DNA of 64,000 bases from Rosellinia necatrix (GCA_021209875.1 JAGYVD010000004.1:2170001-2234000), one strand, 5' to 3'; shown: positions 19,884 to 31,814, counted from the first letter of the stretch. The notes: generated by a model not told the origin, from the letters alone. Made by a program: numbers and translations.

Positions 19884-22800
19884 TCACAGGGCATCCCCAC
19901 GAGAAATGGGGAGAGGCGGAGGCAAGGTGGTCAGTCGGGAAAGATGCGCGGGCCGGGGAGTGTGCGATATGTGCGATATGTGCGATATGTGCAATATGCG
20001 CAACACTAAGAGGGTGAGCGGGATGAAATGCTGGACTGGGCGATCTGTTAAGAGTTGGGGCGGGTGTAGGAGGAGGGAAGGTTGGTCGAGTTCTCGGCTG
20101 GCAACTGTCCTGTCGACAAGACAAGGTACCTATTAAGATAATCGGTGACGAACGAATGTGGTTCTACCGAGGCGATTTGGGGACACCGTGGGAAGAAGGA
20201 AGGGAGAAAAAAAAGGGGAAATTTAAGAATAATAGGAGATAGCTAGCTAAGTAGGTAACACGTTAAATCGATCTCGAAAATCTTCGCCCCAAATCTCGAG
20301 ATTGAGTTTCTTATCAGGGCTGAATTGGAGGACCAGGGGAGTTTAATAGAGACCCCGTACAGACCCCCGTAGGTACTAGCCAAATACTTAGTTAGGTTGG
20401 TACAGATAGCAGTGTCATACAGCGAGTTACGGCGTGGGCAAGGTACCTGTCCCCCAAGGTACCTAATGCACCTAAATATTTGGTCCAGTTGGTGGTGGAC
20501 CACTGGTGGTTGCTGCTTTAGGTAGCCAAGGATTAACCGGACCAGAGCGTCGCTACTTTAGGTTGTGGGGTCAGAGAGGGGCCAGTAGCAGGACGGACAC
20601 GGGTACCTAAGGAACAAGGAAGCAGGTAGGATAGGTACCTAGAGGTACCTATAGCCGCCTATGAGCAGACTCTCTTAGATAGGATTAAGTTACACATGCG
20701 CTTAATTCAGATGCTCAGTACCGCCGCGTATGTAGTACACATCAACTCTGGTAACCCGTCAACCCTGTTAAACATCAAAATTCATGATCAAACCCAAAAC
20801 CGATAGTAATACATCTGATGAAGAAAGACCAGTCCTACGCCGCTACGCCCACCCACGCAGTTCGGGGTTCAGCTCTGCCGGATACTCCTAGGGAATAGAA
20901 GCTCCTCAAACCCGGTCTGTTGAAGCCCATGATGCGACATCAGCCGCCAACGAAGAGAAAGCCAGAACAGCTGACGCAACAAGTGCGGGTAAATGGTTCA
21001 TTGCTCTCCCTTCCCATCCCTCGGTGTGTCTAACGCCCAGCACTTTGATGCCCGGTGCTTTGATGCTGGCATTGGGCCAAACTCGTGTGACGAGCTCTGC
21101 TAACCCTCCACCTTGTCAGGGACGAACACTTAAGGGGCTAACCAGCAGTGGTAGTTCGTCGAGGCGAATATGGAGAGGCCGCAGCCGACTCACCTAATTC
21201 CCTTTATGAACTGTTGGTTCTGCCAGACCAGAACGATGTTGCAAGCAGCCGAGAACAGCCCGAACACGATGTTACTGACCATCCCAACAGTGGTATAATC
21301 AGACATGATGAAAAGCTGAGCCCTAGAGCCCAGATGACTAAAATCCTAGTTAGACGCCGTCTTCCTTCCGCGATGGGTCGCCAACTCACCTTCCTGAGAC
21401 CGAAAACGAGTGATAAAATTACGCCGTGCGCGCGCAGCCTTGAGACAAGTCGAAACCACGAGAGTGCCGCGATTTGCTTTTCTGTCACACAATATTCATG
21501 TAGTTTGGATACTAGGTAGCGAAGATATTAGTTCCTGGACCGACTGCTCTTTATACAATTCTCAACGGCGGTTATTGTACAACCTAGGATTCCATGCAGA
21601 CGGGGTATGGCCGTGAGAGAATGCGCGGCCAACTGGACAATCACACGCGGCATGGCCTATGTGGTACCTAGAAGGATAGCCGCGATGGCATGGAAGGATA
21701 TTGCAATTGCACCGCCCCTGTTCCTGCTCACTTACACTGGGCTCATCCTACAACTCCAAAAAGCGACGCTGGCTTGCCTTCGCTTTGGAACCGGCCATCA
21801 CAAATATTCGAGAGCTTCCACGCCACGACTCGGATTTAAGAAAGAGTGATAGTCGATAGAGAGGTAAAATGAGAGGAGTAAACACGAGGATTTAGTGGAC
21901 CTACTGGTTGTCTGAGTGGTCCGATCCCAGCTAAGAATTCATTAAGATCTTGCTCAGAAGGCATATGCATCCTCTGAAACCATAAGCACCACTAAGTTAC
22001 ATGAGCGAACGCTAGAACGAGTCACAGAGAGGCTCGATGATTCCGAGAACGCTTTCCTATTCATCACCTCCAGATCTCCCTTGGGGCATTTTACTCGGTG
22101 TACTTGATAACGCCGGTAGATTACCCACCGAGGCATAGCATACCGTTATACCGTAGTCGCTACACCGTAGCTACTACTCCGTAGAACGCGAATGCGCACA
22201 TGAATCGACTGTCTACTTCGTATACTCTATAGCTAGGGGCCCAGGGGGTATGGTGGGGGTATCCGTGCCTTCGGTCTGTGTTTCGCAGGCAGCCGGGCCT
22301 CGGCTTGGTATGGACGACGGCGCCGTGGGGCAGACCTACCGAGCGGCCGAAGGCTTTCTGCTCTTTCGCCCCTATCGACACGGCTACGGTCTATCATTCT
22401 GTAGTAATTCTATATTAATAACTCGGTTGGAGCATTCAATACCGACCTTTTTCCTGGGGTCCCTGCGCGGGGCGCGTTGGTAGTCCATCTGCGCACACAT
22501 TCAAGTCCCGAGTTATTGTTTAATCAAGCAATAAACAGCCTACACATTTATGGCGCGTAGCCCTATATGCCGAGAAATCATAAATTTTTTTTCTCATTTT
22601 TTTTTTTTTGGTTTTGTTTTTGTAAGCAGACCAAAGAAGAACATACCGAATTCTCATAGGCTATACAAGGAAATTATCGCCCGAAGAAATCTCGTAACTC
22701 GACATAATTAATGTACGGATAGGCGCTGCTCCGTCTTCACCTGCCGTACGAAACTAGAAGTTGGTATAAAAATGCAACTCTTGACCAGCTAGATTGCGGT

Positions 22801-23783
22801 GGGTAGCATCGATGCCATGGAAAGGATTGGATAAACACTAACTAGATCCTTAGTGGGAGTGCTGAACGAGCTCTTCATTTTTTTCTATACAGGCTCTTCA
22901 AATCTAACACGACGAGGAGGTCAGCGTTATACGGCGCCCCGAGGTCGTGGTCTTTTGTTGTGGCGGCATGGTCGCGCCTTTCGGGCTAGCCGCCATGTTC
23001 GTCCAGCCGCAGGTTACATTCAGAGTATCGAGACAGACATGTGATGCGAAAAGCGTCGCAGTCTGCTTAGCCTAACCCACAAAGGGGGCACTGTCACGGT
23101 ACAAATATAGCCCTTCTGTTATCTCAGTGTCCCCGGAGAGACCATTCTGTGCCTCCTGCGGGTGTTTCGCGAGCCCATTATTCTCCGATATTTCATTCCT
23201 ATATCGCAGGCAGTTCAGATGCCTGCCAATTACTATGGTTAATTAAGCGTAAAACCAACCTATGTAATCTCTATGTCCCTAGTGACGACCGTAGCGGGAT
23301 ACCAAAAACACCCCTGCAAGGCACTAGCCTGGTATTATAAGGGCCTGCTCAAGCCTCGCCAACCCCACGATGCAAAGACCGGTCATCCTACTCCCCTGAC
23401 CGGTAGTTAACGTAGGAGCATCCTCGGATATCACCGATCTAAACACGATGGGGGAAGGGAGCGAATTGACCAACACCAACCTTAAAACACATAGCCTTGC
23501 GACCGCAGGCTGTTGGCATCTAAACCTTGCAGGAATTCCACGCCAATAAACCATACCCAAGCGCTTAACCGTTGGGGACACAGGGACATATATAGTGAAT
23601 CCTTTGAACAGCCTCATGGCATAAGCCTCTAATTAGAATATAGAGAGTGGGTTTCAAAGAGTTCCGTGGCGCCTGGCGCGTCTATATTCGCAACTGTTCT
23701 CCCATTTCCAAGGCACTCACGTACCTTCATGGCAGCAAGCCCATGGATAACCACGAACGTTATTAAATCGAGCCTTAAAATTT
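19884..23783. other. 3.9 kb region without a confident gene
   Basis: It begins with the Gda1 promoter (with a 9-bp repeat) and ends at the DeSI-thioredoxin gene's 3' flank. TAGGTACC words cluster at 20340-20680. Around 21190-21490 on the minus strand there are short hydrophobic frames (for example a 38-codon frame from an ATG at 21306, ending WQNQQFIKGIR before GTGAGT). Around 21607-21849 on the plus strand there is another hydrophobic frame. They may be fragments of a membrane-protein gene or relic, but I could not assemble a model. T-rich runs lie at 22586-22622. Confidence 0.45.
19961..20003. repeat. 9-bp tandem repeat upstream of Gda1
   Basis: Four units of TGTGCGATA (the last reads TGTGCAATA), then a partial unit, starting about 80 bases upstream of the Gda1 start codon. 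Confidence 0.85.
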
Positions 23784-25523
23784 CTATCTCCTTACGAGAC
23801 CCTTGCCAAATAGCTCGATCCCCACCTCGGTGAGTAGAGGCTCGTCAGGGAAATGCTCTTTCTTCGCACTAACGATTCCTTGTGCGTCCATCGTTCTCAG
23901 AAGGTCTATAAGCTCTCCTTCTATTGGCATGCAGTATGCTAACAGCCCTAATGCCAGCAGCATTCCGTGTAAAGCATCAGCCGATGCCTCTTCTTGTGTG
24001 ATGGCTTCTAGTACCGAGGCTGCCAGCTCGATCTGATCCTCTTCGGGGAGTGGATCTTTGGAGTGCTGTCTTCGCTGATTGTTTTCGTGAGCGACGTTAT
24101 AGAATAAAGATGCAGCTGCTACCCGAACATTGTTGTGGCTATCGTCAAGAAAGCTGCTTGAGATGAGTTGAGTAATTGCAGCGCGCAATGGGCCCTGCCC
24201 GAGAATTTGATCTGGAAATAAGGAGCTCGAGAAGAGGTTGCAAGCCAACTGTAGCGTGACCAGGCGGAGCGCGTAGGGGCTTTCAAGGTCACCATTCACA
24301 GTCTCCAAAAGTGTGACGATGGTTGTATGACCATGCTCCTCGGCGTAATAACCGCTCAGGCGTGGGTCGATGAGGCCACATCGAAATAGGTCCACGACAG
24401 TAAAGAGAAGCTCCCGAGGTAGGGATGTAAGAGCGGTAGCTACAAATTCCGAGAATGCAGGTAAATCTGGCAGGGTGGCCATTGCCGGGCCGTCGATAGA
24501 TCTTACCTCGATAAAATGTTTCATGCTTTGAACTGCAGCGTTATTCGCAGTGGGCCCCAACTTGGACAACAGCTTTGGAAGTGGAGGCACCTTCGTGAAC
24601 AGGACCGGTTTCGAGGTAGCATTGGACAGGTGCGGTAAATTCAGGAGCCGGTGTGGATGAGAAGGTCCAGAAGCCATCTCCGATAGCAATCTCACTGTGC
24701 CCTTCAGTCTGCCGACATCAGCTCCTGCCCAGCTTTCCTGCTGCTTGCCTTGAACGAAAGTAAGAAATGTGGGTGTTGCGGTGATACCATAATGCTGCGC
24801 AACGTCGTATGCATTTGAAGTGTCTGTTTTAATCAGAGCCACGCGTCCCCCGTATTCAGCGGCCAATTCGTTATATAGGGGGTATAGCGCCTTGCAAGGT
24901 GGACATGTAGCTGATGTAAAGAATATTATAGCCGATTTGTTAGCAGCGCTAGCTAAGGCGCTGTTTAGGGCTTGCAAGTTAGATGCTTCGATTACGGCTG
25001 CCGACGAAGATGCGACTGCCGCTGTCCCATTGACTTGCTGTTTGCCGTTCTGTATGCCGAGAAGCCCACCCTGCTGGGCCTTTCTTTGGTTTACCATCTG
25101 TTCCAATTGGGGTTGAAGCATTCTTCCAAACGGGGAGTCAAGTACCGCTTGTGGCATATTAGCAATGTGCTCTGGAATCCCCTTTCCTAGCATGAAAGTC
25201 GAGAGATCGTTGCTGAAGTTGTTGCAATTGTGACGGAAGAGGTCGTATGCCTGGGGAGTGTAGATGTCTCTCAGCGAATCGAGATACTCGACTATCACCT
25301 CCAGCGGCAGTTCCGTTCTCCCAAGCAGCATCCGTTCAAGAGGCCGGCCAAGGTGGGAGCTGCCGGGCCGTATCGTAGTGATCCCACCGTCATACACGTA
25401 TTCCATCCCCTCAAGCTCTATGGACGTATGGTAGATGGCGTCGAGCTGGAAGCCAAGCATGCCCATAGATATCTGTCGGGCAAGCCCACCCGATAAATCG
25501 TATACCAGAAGATGAACGTCCAT
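23784..25523 (-). CDS. DeSI-like PPPDE peptidase - thioredoxin - PUL domain fusion
   Basis: Single exon, 579 residues from MDVHLLVYDLS; an ATG nine codons upstream (25550) is possible but less family-like. Residues 1-145 are a PPPDE/DeSI papain-fold domain with His32 (AIYHTSIE) and Cys100 (LFRHNCNNF), the catalytic pair of deSUMOylating or deubiquitinating isopeptidases. Residues about 180-285 are a thioredoxin domain with CPPC at 207-210 and the cis-proline in TATPTF. Residues about 300-579 are an alpha-helical PUL (armadillo-like) domain, which in Doa1/PLAA binds Cdc48/p97. A cytosolic or nuclear role in ubiquitin/SUMO turnover linked to redox state and Cdc48 is inference. This three-domain order is known in fungi. 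The gene is divergent from the kinesin gene. Confidence 0.9.
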   Translation of the reverse strand: MDVHLLVYDLSGGLARQISMGMLGFQLDAIYHTSIELEGMEYVYDGGITTIRPGSSHLGRPLERMLLGRTELPLEVIVEYLDSLRDIYTPQAYDLFRHNCNNFSNDLSTFMLGKGIPEHIANMPQAVLDSPFGRMLQPQLEQMVNQRKAQQGGLLGIQNGKQQVNGTAAVASSSAAVIEASNLQALNSALASAANKSAIIFFTSATCPPCKALYPLYNELAAEYGGRVALIKTDTSNAYDVAQHYGITATPTFLTFVQGKQQESWAGADVGRLKGTVRLLSEMASGPSHPHRLLNLPHLSNATSKPVLFTKVPPLPKLLSKLGPTANNAAVQSMKHFIEVRSIDGPAMATLPDLPAFSEFVATALTSLPRELLFTVVDLFRCGLIDPRLSGYYAEEHGHTTIVTLLETVNGDLESPYALRLVTLQLACNLFSSSLFPDQILGQGPLRAAITQLISSSFLDDSHNNVRVAAASLFYNVAHENNQRRQHSKDPLPEEDQIELAASVLEAITQEEASADALHGMLLALGLLAYCMPIEGELIDLLRTMDAQGIVSAKKEHFPDEPLLTEVGIELFGKGLVRR

Positions 25524-25548
25524 GATGAAGATCGGCAGCCAATGTAAC

Positions 25549-25581
25549 ACTTGTTGTCCACTTGTTGTCCACGTGTTGTCC
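25549..25581. repeat. Three 11-bp repeats upstream of the DeSI-Trx-PUL start
   Basis: ACTTGTTGTCC, ACTTGTTGTCC and ACGTGTTGTCC in a row, 26 bases upstream of the minus-strand start codon. The junction of units 2 and 3 creates CACGTG, an E-box-like palindrome. Confidence 0.85.
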
Positions 25582-26460
25582 GGCTTGAATGCCCCGGAGA
25601 CAGCGGGCGAAGGAGTCGGATCGTTGGGCTGGGGAGCAGACTCCTTTGACTTTGTGAAGAAGGTTCAATTGTTGGGGGCCCGGATTTTGTAAATGATTCG
25701 TGAGCAGTAACGATGTGTAAACGTTGGTACTTCCCGAGGTCTTGTGTTTCGTAACTTGGAAGCCGCATAACCCGGCTCTAGGTATCAAGATGATAACGTG
25801 TGTTCGTGGCGGAGAGTTAGGACTACCGAATTTGGTTTAGTCTCTCATCGTGTGACAATGATTTAGCATGCTAATGGAAGGGAAGAGAAAGTGCAGGTAC
25901 AGATATGTACATAATACCGGTCGGTAGTGCTGCAGATTCCATCTGAATTCTAAAAATGGCTCCTCTCGTGGAATACCCGTACCCAAGTAAGGTTAGGTAC
26001 CCTAGATACACACGTAGTTTACTAGGAAAGTACTCAAGGTAGGTTACATAGGTATTTTGAGATGTATTTTGAGATGTATTTCAAGTGCGTTCGATACCTC
26101 TTAGTAATTAGATAATAGGTACGTAGTATGTAGATGAGCATCCACCACTTAGGCTGCATTGTAGGTACCTGTTACCGTGGTTCCCATTGACGACAAAGGT
26201 AATAATAATATATTGCTCCATTTTATATTGACACCTAGACTAGACGTTAATAAACTACTACTACTACTACTCCATTTTATAGTTGGTAGCACAGGCTGGC
26301 CTTGCCCGTAAACAAACACAACCTACCTATCTACCTGGGTAGGTACAGTAGAGTAGATATTTAAAATCTGTAGCAGTTCATGCGCGACCCATACCTACAA
26401 CCCTACCAAGCAGAGCAGTGCTGCATCATAATCTCTTCGACCCAATTTGGGGTCATCACG

Positions 26461-26523
26461 TCACTCGTCACTCGTCACTCGTCACTTGTCGCTGGTCGCT
26501 TGTCGCTTGTCGCTTGTCACCTG
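26461..26523. repeat. Heptamer tandem array, nine units
   Basis: Nine uninterrupted 7-base units: three TCACTCG, then TCACTTG, TCGCTGG, three TCGCTTG and TCACCTG. Variation is mostly at three positions. Confidence 0.9.
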
Positions 26524-26946
26524 CCATATGTACATTGGTGGGGCTCTCGGCATCTTGCATGGTGCTACTGCTAAAACTTAAAAACGTAGTGCTATTACAT
26601 ACCTACCCTACTTGGGGGGGAACTACACTAGAGAAACCAACCAGCGCATCGCTGCTGCCGGGCAACGAAAGTAAACAAGTCGGCCCCACAACAAATCCCA
26701 GCACGAAGGTACGGTGACCTTACAAGTATGTCTGCCCCCCTTCGGGCGGGCCTCCACTTGATGGACGGCATTCCAGACAATCTTAACCAGCAGCGATACC
26801 GCAGCACTATAAGAGAATTCTGCGAGACATTGTCTGAACTGGTGTTGTTGTTGCCGCCAACCTTATCACGCCCGACACCAACGTCACAACTGCATTCCTC
26901 GCGGATACTCGCTGGAATTGAACAGGTCACATACGGCAATAAGAAA

Positions 26947-28885
26947 ATGAAATCCCTTCTTCATACCGTCCGCTCGTCGGCCTCGACCCCTTCCCTCCGC
27001 TCTCGCGATGGAACACTTCCGCCGCACATGATGAGGGTCGATGCGGGCGGCAATGTCAGAGTCGTAGTCCGAGTGAGGGCCTTTCTTCCCAGAGGTACGC
27101 TTTACTATTCCTACCGAATTGGTCTTTCCCTTCTTGCAATATTTAAAACGAGCTAGCAAGCAAGCCAAGGCCTTTCGCACTGACTAACACGCATTATGGG
27201 CGTTAGAGCTTGGGCGCGGCGCAGAGTGCTTGATTAGCATGGACCCTGTAACTCAGATGACAACGCTGCATGTTCCAAGCGACGATGATCCGGCGAATAG
27301 CAAAGCTAAGAGTCGCAAGGTTATCGAAGAGAAGACATTTACGTTCGACAACTCGTTTTGGAGCCATAATATGAAGGACAGGCACTATGCGCACCAGGAG
27401 GACGTCTACAACAGCCTGGGCGAAGACTTCCTAGACCACAACTTCGAAGGCTACCACACATGCATCTTTGCCTACGGACAGACGGGTTCGGGCAAATCAT
27501 ACACCATGATGGGCACACAAGAACAGCCCGGCCTTATCCCTCGGACTTGCGAAGATCTTTTCCAGCGTATCGAAGCTGCGCATGACGAGACGCCCAATAT
27601 CTCATATCACGTGCGAGTATCTTACTTCGAGGTATACAACGAGCACGTCCGGGATCTACTCGTTCCTGTTATGCCGAACCAGCCGCCATACTACCTTAAG
27701 ATCCGTGAATCACCGGTAGAAGGGCCCTATGTCAAGGATTTGACCGAGGTACCCGTAAGGAATTTTAGGGAGATCTTGAGGTACATGAAGGCGGGGGACG
27801 CGAGCCGCACGACGGCAAGCACCAAGATGAACGACACAAGCAGTCGGAGCCACGCCGTTTTCACCATCATGTTAAAGCAGATTCATCATGATATGGAGAC
27901 GGATGAAACGACGGAGCGAAGTTCACGGATACGGTTGGTCGATCTCGCCGGAAGCGAGAGGGCCAAATCCACAGAAGCAACGGGAGCCCGGTTACGGGAG
28001 GGCAGTAACATCAACAAATCACTGACGACCCTCGGGCGAGTGATTGCAGCGTTAGCAGACCCGAAGGCGGGCCGGTCTGGGAAAAGGAGTAGGGATGTTG
28101 TGCCATACCGAGATTCCATCCTGACTTGGCTTCTAAAGGACTCTCTCGGCGGTAACAGCAAGACGGCGATGATTGCGTGTATTGCACCGTCCGATTATGA
28201 GGAGACTTTATCTACGCTTCGTTACGCCGACCAAGCGAAGAGGATCCGCACGCGTGCGGTTGTCAACCAGGATCATATCAGCACGGCAGAGAGGGATGCA
28301 CAGATTGCTGCCATGGCGGAGGAGATCCGCCTACTACAACTTTCCGTGTCCGACTCGCGCCAGCGAGAGAAAAATGCTCGCGAGAGCGAGGAACGCCTTG
28401 AAGAATACCAAAACCGGGTCATCGCTATGCAACGCAAGATGGAAGAGCGCAGTCTTGTAGCTGAAGGTAAGATACGCAGTCTCCAGACCGAAAACGAGGC
28501 ACTACGTCTCCACCTCAAGCTCGCGCTCGAGAGCCTTAAGAATCCTATTCCCGAAGTCGCTGTACAACAGCAGCCTCCGGAACTCAAAGCTCTCGACGAC
28601 TTGGAAGACGACAAAGAAAATGCAGTGGAAGGCGTGGATGACAAGGATGCTGCAGAAAGGGGAGGCGAGAGTGGGAGCCTTGTTGATGAGGCGTACTATG
28701 ACGAAGATGACGATGACGACGGGTACCAATCTGAGATATATGAAGAGAAGGCGAAGGACATGCAAGACTATATGTATGATCTGCTTGAGGACTTATCCCT
28801 GTTTAGGCGTAGGATTGGGGACGACAAGGATCGATTCATAGACGAGGGTCGGCAGCAGCCTTTTGGGGTCAAGGTTAATGTTTGA
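26947..28885 (+). CDS. Kinesin-3-type motor protein, short form
   Basis: Two exons, 26947-27094 and 27207-28885, 608 residues. The intron (GTACGC..GTTAG) joins RAFLPR to ELGRG in frame near the start of the motor. Motor motifs: VRVVVRVR (first strand), GQTGSGKS P-loop at 140-147, NDTSSRSH switch I, DLAGSE switch II and a YRDSILTWLL region. After the motor come neck and coiled-coil heptads (about 400-490: EERLEEYQNRV, KIRSLQTENEALRLHL), then an acidic Asp/Glu-rich tail. The sequence is most like the Unc104/KIF1 (kinesin-3) group, yet it stops before FHA or PH domains and is far shorter than cargo-carrying Unc104 (over 1500 residues). It may match the short fungal kinesin-3 type (A. nidulans UncB is the precedent I recall). 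Cargo unknown. Confidence 0.85.
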
Positions 28886-29457
28886 TGATTCCCTTGCTCG
28901 GATTAATGACAAACGAAGAGAAAAGAGTGTACGTGGAGCATTTGTATGTTTGGTAAGCCTTGGTGTTTGGAGTAGTTTGCATGAATTGGCACATGGAAGA
29001 ATGAATAGGATGGGGCATGGTCTCGTTTGTATGGTGTAAGTCTCCTTGACAGGGGTTAAGTAAGGGATTGATCGGTGTTATCGAATAGCTTAGATAGCCC
29101 TCTAAAAAACCAGGGGGAAAACATTGATTCCTTGTGCCTGCCTCTTACGCCTTCAGGATTTGGAGTTTACAGTAGATTTCGGGGCGGGCTTAGTTGTTGC
29201 ACATCGTTTGATTTCCCTCGGGAATTTATTTACTGGGTGCTGAAATCCGGGAACGTCGCCCCGCCACTGCGTCGGGGGGTTTTGCTCAGTCATCGATCTC
29301 GTTGAATATTTTCGAGCTACACATTCTTCGAGTAGTGGTGTTAGCAAACAACAGGGTAAACCCGGGCGGTGGTGTCGTTATTTGGATTGCTTTAAGCTGG
29401 ACTTCCTTATTCATTTGGCAAAACCAGCTTCATCCCAGCTACCGTCCAATGCCAAAA
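28886..29457. other. Convergent intergenic region
   Basis: 3' flanks of the kinesin (plus) and the JmjC gene (minus). No gene seen. Confidence 0.5.
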
Positions 29458-30797
29458 TTATGACCGCTTCGACAAACTCACGTTTCGAACAAAGGAACAG
29501 AGTGAATATAGTGGTCCGCTAAACTCCATATCATACCTATGTATTGATTTGTAAGATGATATGCATGCGTTTGTTGAATCGAGCCCATCGGGGTTGGGGA
29601 GGAATGAAGTGACCTCTTACCAGTAATTGACAGCAACGCAGATTCCATCCTTGGAACACGACTGCGATACTTTATGGTACCTTTTGCGCCTGTTAATTCA
29701 TGGAGCCGAAAATGGTACTAGTAAGAAAGTCCAAGAGCTCATTGATACCTAGTATCCACTCTAAGGGGCACCATAAAGCGAAGATTCTTACCACATAGCT
29801 GGGAGGTAGAGCATATCACCCGGTTCGAGCGATACACGCATCGGTTCTGCTAGATACGAGTACGGCGTCGCATGGGATGCTGGTGTATCAGGATCCCAAG
29901 TGGCAAAGGGAACTTTCGGCGCTCCGTCCTGGTCTGCTCCTTCGTCCATACACAGCACAAGATCCTCTGCCCTGGCTTTCTGACGGTCTCCGTCCTGACT
30001 CCGCATATACGTAGCTGGGACGAGGCTTCTCTCATTTACGCAAGGCTGGAAGAGTGGGGATAGGAGGACGAAGTGTTTCCGCCCTGCGATCTGGACGTAA
30101 ACGTTTTCGTAGTTATCACGGTGTAAGGCAGTTACGGAGCGTGAGTTGCCGATCCACAGGTTGATAGCATCGGGGTCTCTCCCCAACGCGATCCGTGCAA
30201 ATGCAATGCTTCGCTCAACCTGCGAAAACAGTGTTACGTACTCGTGTCGTAGGTTGTCATTTTCTATGTCTGGTCAATCCGGAGGTTGCGCAGTCTTTGA
30301 TTGAAGGGTGTGGCAGCGCGAGACTCACGCGTTTGCGCGTATCGCACTTCGTCCGCTTTTCTCGCCTCATGTTCACTACTGGCCATGCTCGTCTTCTCCT
30401 GTCGCATCACGTACTCTAGAAACTCAGAGAACTCTTGGTCCTCTTCATGGGGCTTTGCGAATACAGTCTGCCCTCTGCCGTCCGGCGTAGGAGCGTCCGC
30501 GTTACCGGAAGGCGTCACGGCAACGTTGACCTTGTGCCCGGCCAGCGTCGAGCGTAGGTACGCAGCATCCCAGGTGCGCGTAGCGGCCCAGTCCCGCGCC
30601 CCGCGCCGAACCACGAAGGGCGTGTTGCGCGCCACATAGCGCATAAACTCCAGGGGGCTAGGCTCCCCGTCCAGCTCTTCGATGCGCGGCGAGTTAAGCT
30701 CGTTGTACGCAGTGAGGAGCTCTGCGACCGAGTCCGCGGCGTCATGAGCTTCCATCTCGCCCTGGGTGCATCGGAAGGTTGGTCCGTCGGGGGCCAA
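29458..30797 (-). CDS. JmjC (cupin-8) hydroxylase, JMJD7-like
   Basis: Four exons on the minus strand: 30797-30329, 30263-29792, 29680-29621 and 29536-29458, 359 residues. Joins restore AQT-QNDNLRHEY, AMW-YHKVSQS and NYW-YDMEFSG, all family-like. The JmjC core has the HxD pair in ALHRDNYEN (His204, Asp206) and the distal His in WYHKVSQS (about 316), the three Fe(II) ligands of 2-oxoglutarate oxygenases; GRKHFVLLSP follows. The N-terminal part (LLTAYNELNSPRIEEL, then MRYVARNTPFVVR) matches JMJD7, which hydroxylates a lysine of DRG-family GTPases. Substrate here is inference. An alternative acceptor nine bases upstream in intron 2 would insert three residues (RKR). The Met at 30755 begins closer to where JMJD7 relatives start and may be the true initiator. 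Confidence 0.88.
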
Positions 30798-31814
30798 AGT
30801 GGCGTATTCTCCGTTCTCCCCACTGTTCGGGCGATTGGGATCGGAACCAACCGCAGCGCGCGAGTCAGTTGGCCTCTAATTTATGTACCTTAGCAGCTTA
30901 GGTAGGTTAGACAACGGCAGAGGTTCGAGATCCGCCGGCAGCGGCACACCCGCCCACCCACGTTTGATTGCATACGGGTTCCTCCCATCTGGCTACTGGG
31001 GAGGCGGGCTCGTGAAGGAGCGAACGGTCCCAGGAGGCTGGCTATTATGTACGGTATGTACACTTATTCCATGTGCCTGCAGCAGTCAAAAGACGATCGT
31101 CGGTCAGGGCAAATATTCCCCGAAGCTACAAATTGAGAAAGGTCAATCGGCCGGAGAGTTCGAAGAACCCTGTCATGCACCACGCCAGAGTGGAAGTGAC
31201 ACTAGCCAATGGAAACCAACGCGCTGGGTCATGATGCTTTAAAGTGAGCTGATCCAACCTCGATACCAACACCGTTGGCGAAGCTGACCCTACGAAACGA
31301 GGCGGTTAGAGGTTCCCAGTGGTCTGATTAGGCACCGGAACGGCCTCTTGTTGATGGCACTGTTATCAGGGGTTGCAGGACAGGAACACATATATTTGCT
31401 CACCGTCGCCCGTGGCCGTCATCTCTGCCACTGCGCCCTCAACTCACGCTATCCTCCGCCATGGCTAATCACAAATACGCTGACCACATCTTCTATGTTA
31501 CCTACCTGGGTGCCTACGTCGGGGGAGCCCCATGATTGCTGTCGCATACACGGCCTAATCGTCGATCCAGCACGCCGGAACGTGCCAGCCGGCCGAGCTG
31601 CGGGAGCTGTCTGGATGGGCGCCAAGTTAATTGCCCGGCATACGGCCCAAGAGGGCTTCTGCAGAGATACAGCATCGATGCGACAGATCGAGGTCCTGGG
31701 CAGGCAGGCAGGGCTTATCACACATGAACGGAGAAGTCAATCGTTGGTTGCACTTTGGCACGTAACCCCGGCGCTGTGTGCTAGAGGGAACGGGCGCTTG
31801 TCTGAAAATGCACA

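Larger units (their letters stand above)
25524..26946. other. Divergent promoter region of the DeSI-Trx-PUL and kinesin genes
   Basis: Holds an 11-bp triple repeat next to the DeSI start, a GTATTTTGAGAT duplication (about 26051-26075), a CTA run (26262-26274) and a heptamer array (26461-26523). Apparent open frames at 26380-26717 are read-through of the heptamer repeat. Confidence 0.55.

Noticed and set aside
30905..30945. GGTTCGAGATCC resembling a tRNA T-loop
   Set aside because: Flanking bases do not pair as a T-stem and no D-arm, anticodon arm or acceptor stem could be folded.
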